Shown here: piece by piece, positions 62,931 to 64,000 of the stretch | Position numbering within the stretch: the stretch's first letter is position 1 | Layout of the letters: each line of letters starts with the position of its first letter | Source of the DNA: Chelatococcus reniformis | GTDB taxonomy: Bacteria; Pseudomonadota; Alphaproteobacteria; Rhizobiales; Beijerinckiaceae | Assembly (NCBI RefSeq): GCF_014640075.1 | Contig: NZ_BMGG01000002.1 | Coordinates: 186,001 to 250,000 of the forward strand | DNA length: 64,000 bases | Direction: 5' to 3' | Program-made: the position numbers and the translations under genes | The notes under the pieces: model-generated | Seen by the model: only the letters and a program-made list of their open reading frames with translations | The model's database searches: none | Told to the model about the DNA's origin: nothing

Positions 62931-64000
62931 TCAGCCTTCCTTCAGCATCTGCCGCGCGATGACGATCTGCTGCACCTGGCTGGTGCCCTCGTAGAGGCGG
63001 AACAGGCGCACGTCGCGGTAGAAGCGCTCGACCGGATAGTCGGCGACGTAGCCGGAGCCGCCGTAGATCTGCACGGCGCGGTCGGCCACGCGGCCGACCA
63101 TCTCGCTGGCGAACAGTTTGCAGCACGAGGCTTCCATCGAGATCACCTCGCCCGCGTCGCGGCGGCGGGCGGCGTCCTTGACCATGGAGCGGGCGGCGTA
63201 GGTCTCGGTGCGGCTGTCGGCCAGCATGGCCTGGATCAGCTGGAACTCGCCGATCGCCTGGCCGAACTGCTTGCGCTCGCGGGCGTAGCGCACGCTCTCC
63301 TCGATCAGCCGCTCGGCCACGCCCACGCAGATGGCGGCGATGTGCAGGCGACCCTTGTCGAGGGTCTTCATGGCTGTCTTGAAGCCCTGGCCTTCCCTGC
63401 CGCCGATGATGGCGGAGGCCGGCACGCGACAATCTTCGAAGATCACGTCGGCGGTGTGGGCGCCGCGCTGGCCCATCTTGCGGTCGCGCTTGCCGATGCG
63501 GATGCCGGGGGTGCCAGCCGGCACCAGGAAGGCGGAGATGCCGCCGGCGCCGGCGCCCCCGGTGCGCGCCATCAAGGTGAACACGCCGGCATGGGGCGAA
63601 TTGGTGATGAAGCGCTTGGTGCCGTTGACGACGTAATGGTCGCCGTCCTTGCGGGCGGTGGTGCGCAGCGAAGCGGCGTCGGAGCCCGCCTCAGGTTCGG
63701 TGAGCGCGAAGGAGGCGATGGTCTCGCCGCTGGCGATCCTCGGCAACCAGTACGCTTTCTGTTCCTCGGTGCCGTCGATGACGATGCCCTGGGAGCCGAT
63801 GCCCACGTTGGTGCCGATGGCCGAGCGGAAGGCGGGCGAGGTGAGGCCCAGGCGGAAGCAGACCTCGACCTCCTCGCTCATGGAGAGGCCGAGCCCGCCG
63901 AAGGCTTCCGGCACGGACAGCCCGTAGAGGCCGAGCTCGCGCATCTCCGCCAGGATCTCCGCCGGAATCTCGTCGGTCTCGGCCACCTGCTCCTCGGCCG
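62931..64000 (-). CDS. Acyl-CoA dehydrogenase, cut by right window edge
   Basis: C-terminal 356 residues of an FAD acyl-CoA dehydrogenase; the frame is open to the edge, so the N-terminus lies outside. ASFALTEPEAGSDAASLRTT, GTKRFITNSPHAGVFTLMAR and the end YGGSGYVADYPVERFYRDVR, LYEGTSQVQQIVIARQML. The YEGTSQ motif holds the standard catalytic Glu, unlike the two dehydrogenases of the 38-44 kb cluster. Substrate unknown. Confidence 0.93.
   Translation of the reverse strand, partial: AEEQVAETDEIPAEILAEMRELGLYGLSVPEAFGGLGLSMSEEVEVCFRLGLTSPAFRSAIGTNVGIGSQGIVIDGTEEQKAYWLPRIASGETIASFALTEPEAGSDAASLRTTARKDGDHYVVNGTKRFITNSPHAGVFTLMARTGGAGAGGISAFLVPAGTPGIRIGKRDRKMGQRGAHTADVIFEDCRVPASAIIGGREGQGFKTAMKTLDKGRLHIAAICVGVAERLIEESVRYARERKQFGQAIGEFQLIQAMLADSRTETYAARSMVKDAARRRDAGEVISMEASCCKLFASEMVGRVADRAVQIYGGSGYVADYPVERFYRDVRLFRLYEGTSQVQQIVIARQMLKEG

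Overview
GC-rich bacterial chromosome segment, most likely from an alphaproteobacterium (Hyphomicrobiales or Rhodospirillales type). The basis is base composition, the gene repertoire (Hint_2 protein, EpmA/EpmB with EF-P, DUF1269, PAP-type polyphosphate enzyme, old yellow enzymes), and short intergenic palindromic repeats that I recall as common in that class. The species cannot be named from the sequence. I see no tRNA, rRNA, CRISPR array, phage, insertion sequence or replication origin. Both ends cut through genes: a PPK2 kinase on the left and an acyl-CoA dehydrogenase on the right.

Layout. 1-2.4 kb: a PPK2 fragment with a small unknown gene upstream, a secreted small protein, and an AAA_28-type NTPase. 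2.5-9.9 kb: an SDR oxidoreductase, a three-subunit PaoABC-type molybdenum aldehyde oxidoreductase, a PEP-mutase/isocitrate-lyase family protein, a PRC-barrel protein and an old yellow enzyme. 10-17 kb: cell-surface sugar precursors: UDP-galactopyranose mutase, the four dTDP-L-rhamnose genes (rfbB, rfbC, rfbD, rfbA) and a UDP-glucuronate-epimerase-like gene. 17-25 kb: a DUF1269 membrane protein, a Pat-type acetyltransferase/acyl-CoA synthetase fusion, a glutamate:Na+ symporter, a stand-alone Hint-domain protein and a two-domain polyphosphate:AMP phosphotransferase.

25-34 kb: a GH94-like 1105-residue phosphorylase and a GH3 beta-glucosidase. With the GH144-like enzyme at 55.5 kb they suggest a beta-1,2-glucan (sophoro-oligosaccharide) pathway. 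An SbmA/YddA-like ABC protein follows, then an HxlR regulator plus old yellow enzyme operon with two clear operators.

35.6-47.6 kb is the most interesting block. Two divergent operons share a control region at 41.58-41.77 kb. Together they encode two acyl-CoA ligases, two acyl-CoA dehydrogenases, a TetR regulator, a DUF35/thiolase-like pair, a formylglycine-enzyme-like protein without its cysteine pair, a MaoC-like hotdog protein without its Asp/His pair, and two LivK-type binding proteins with no transporter nearby. I read it as a CoA-dependent catabolic system for an unidentified carboxylic acid.

47.6-55.1 kb: an RbsABC-like ABC importer with an amidase, divergent from a LysR regulator followed by a RutB-like cysteine hydrolase; probably uptake and hydrolysis of an amide or ureido compound. 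55.5-58.2 kb: GH144 and GH15 hydrolases. 58.5-62.2 kb: an Lrp/AsnC regulator with a strong palindrome upstream, then EF-P divergent from its lysylation enzymes EpmA and EpmB. The window ends with a carboxymuconolactone-decarboxylase-family protein and the truncated acyl-CoA dehydrogenase. Recurrent intergenic elements (a 99-bp two-hairpin repeat, a 31-bp repeat, and a hairpin pair with a compensatory base-pair change) sit at gene ends.
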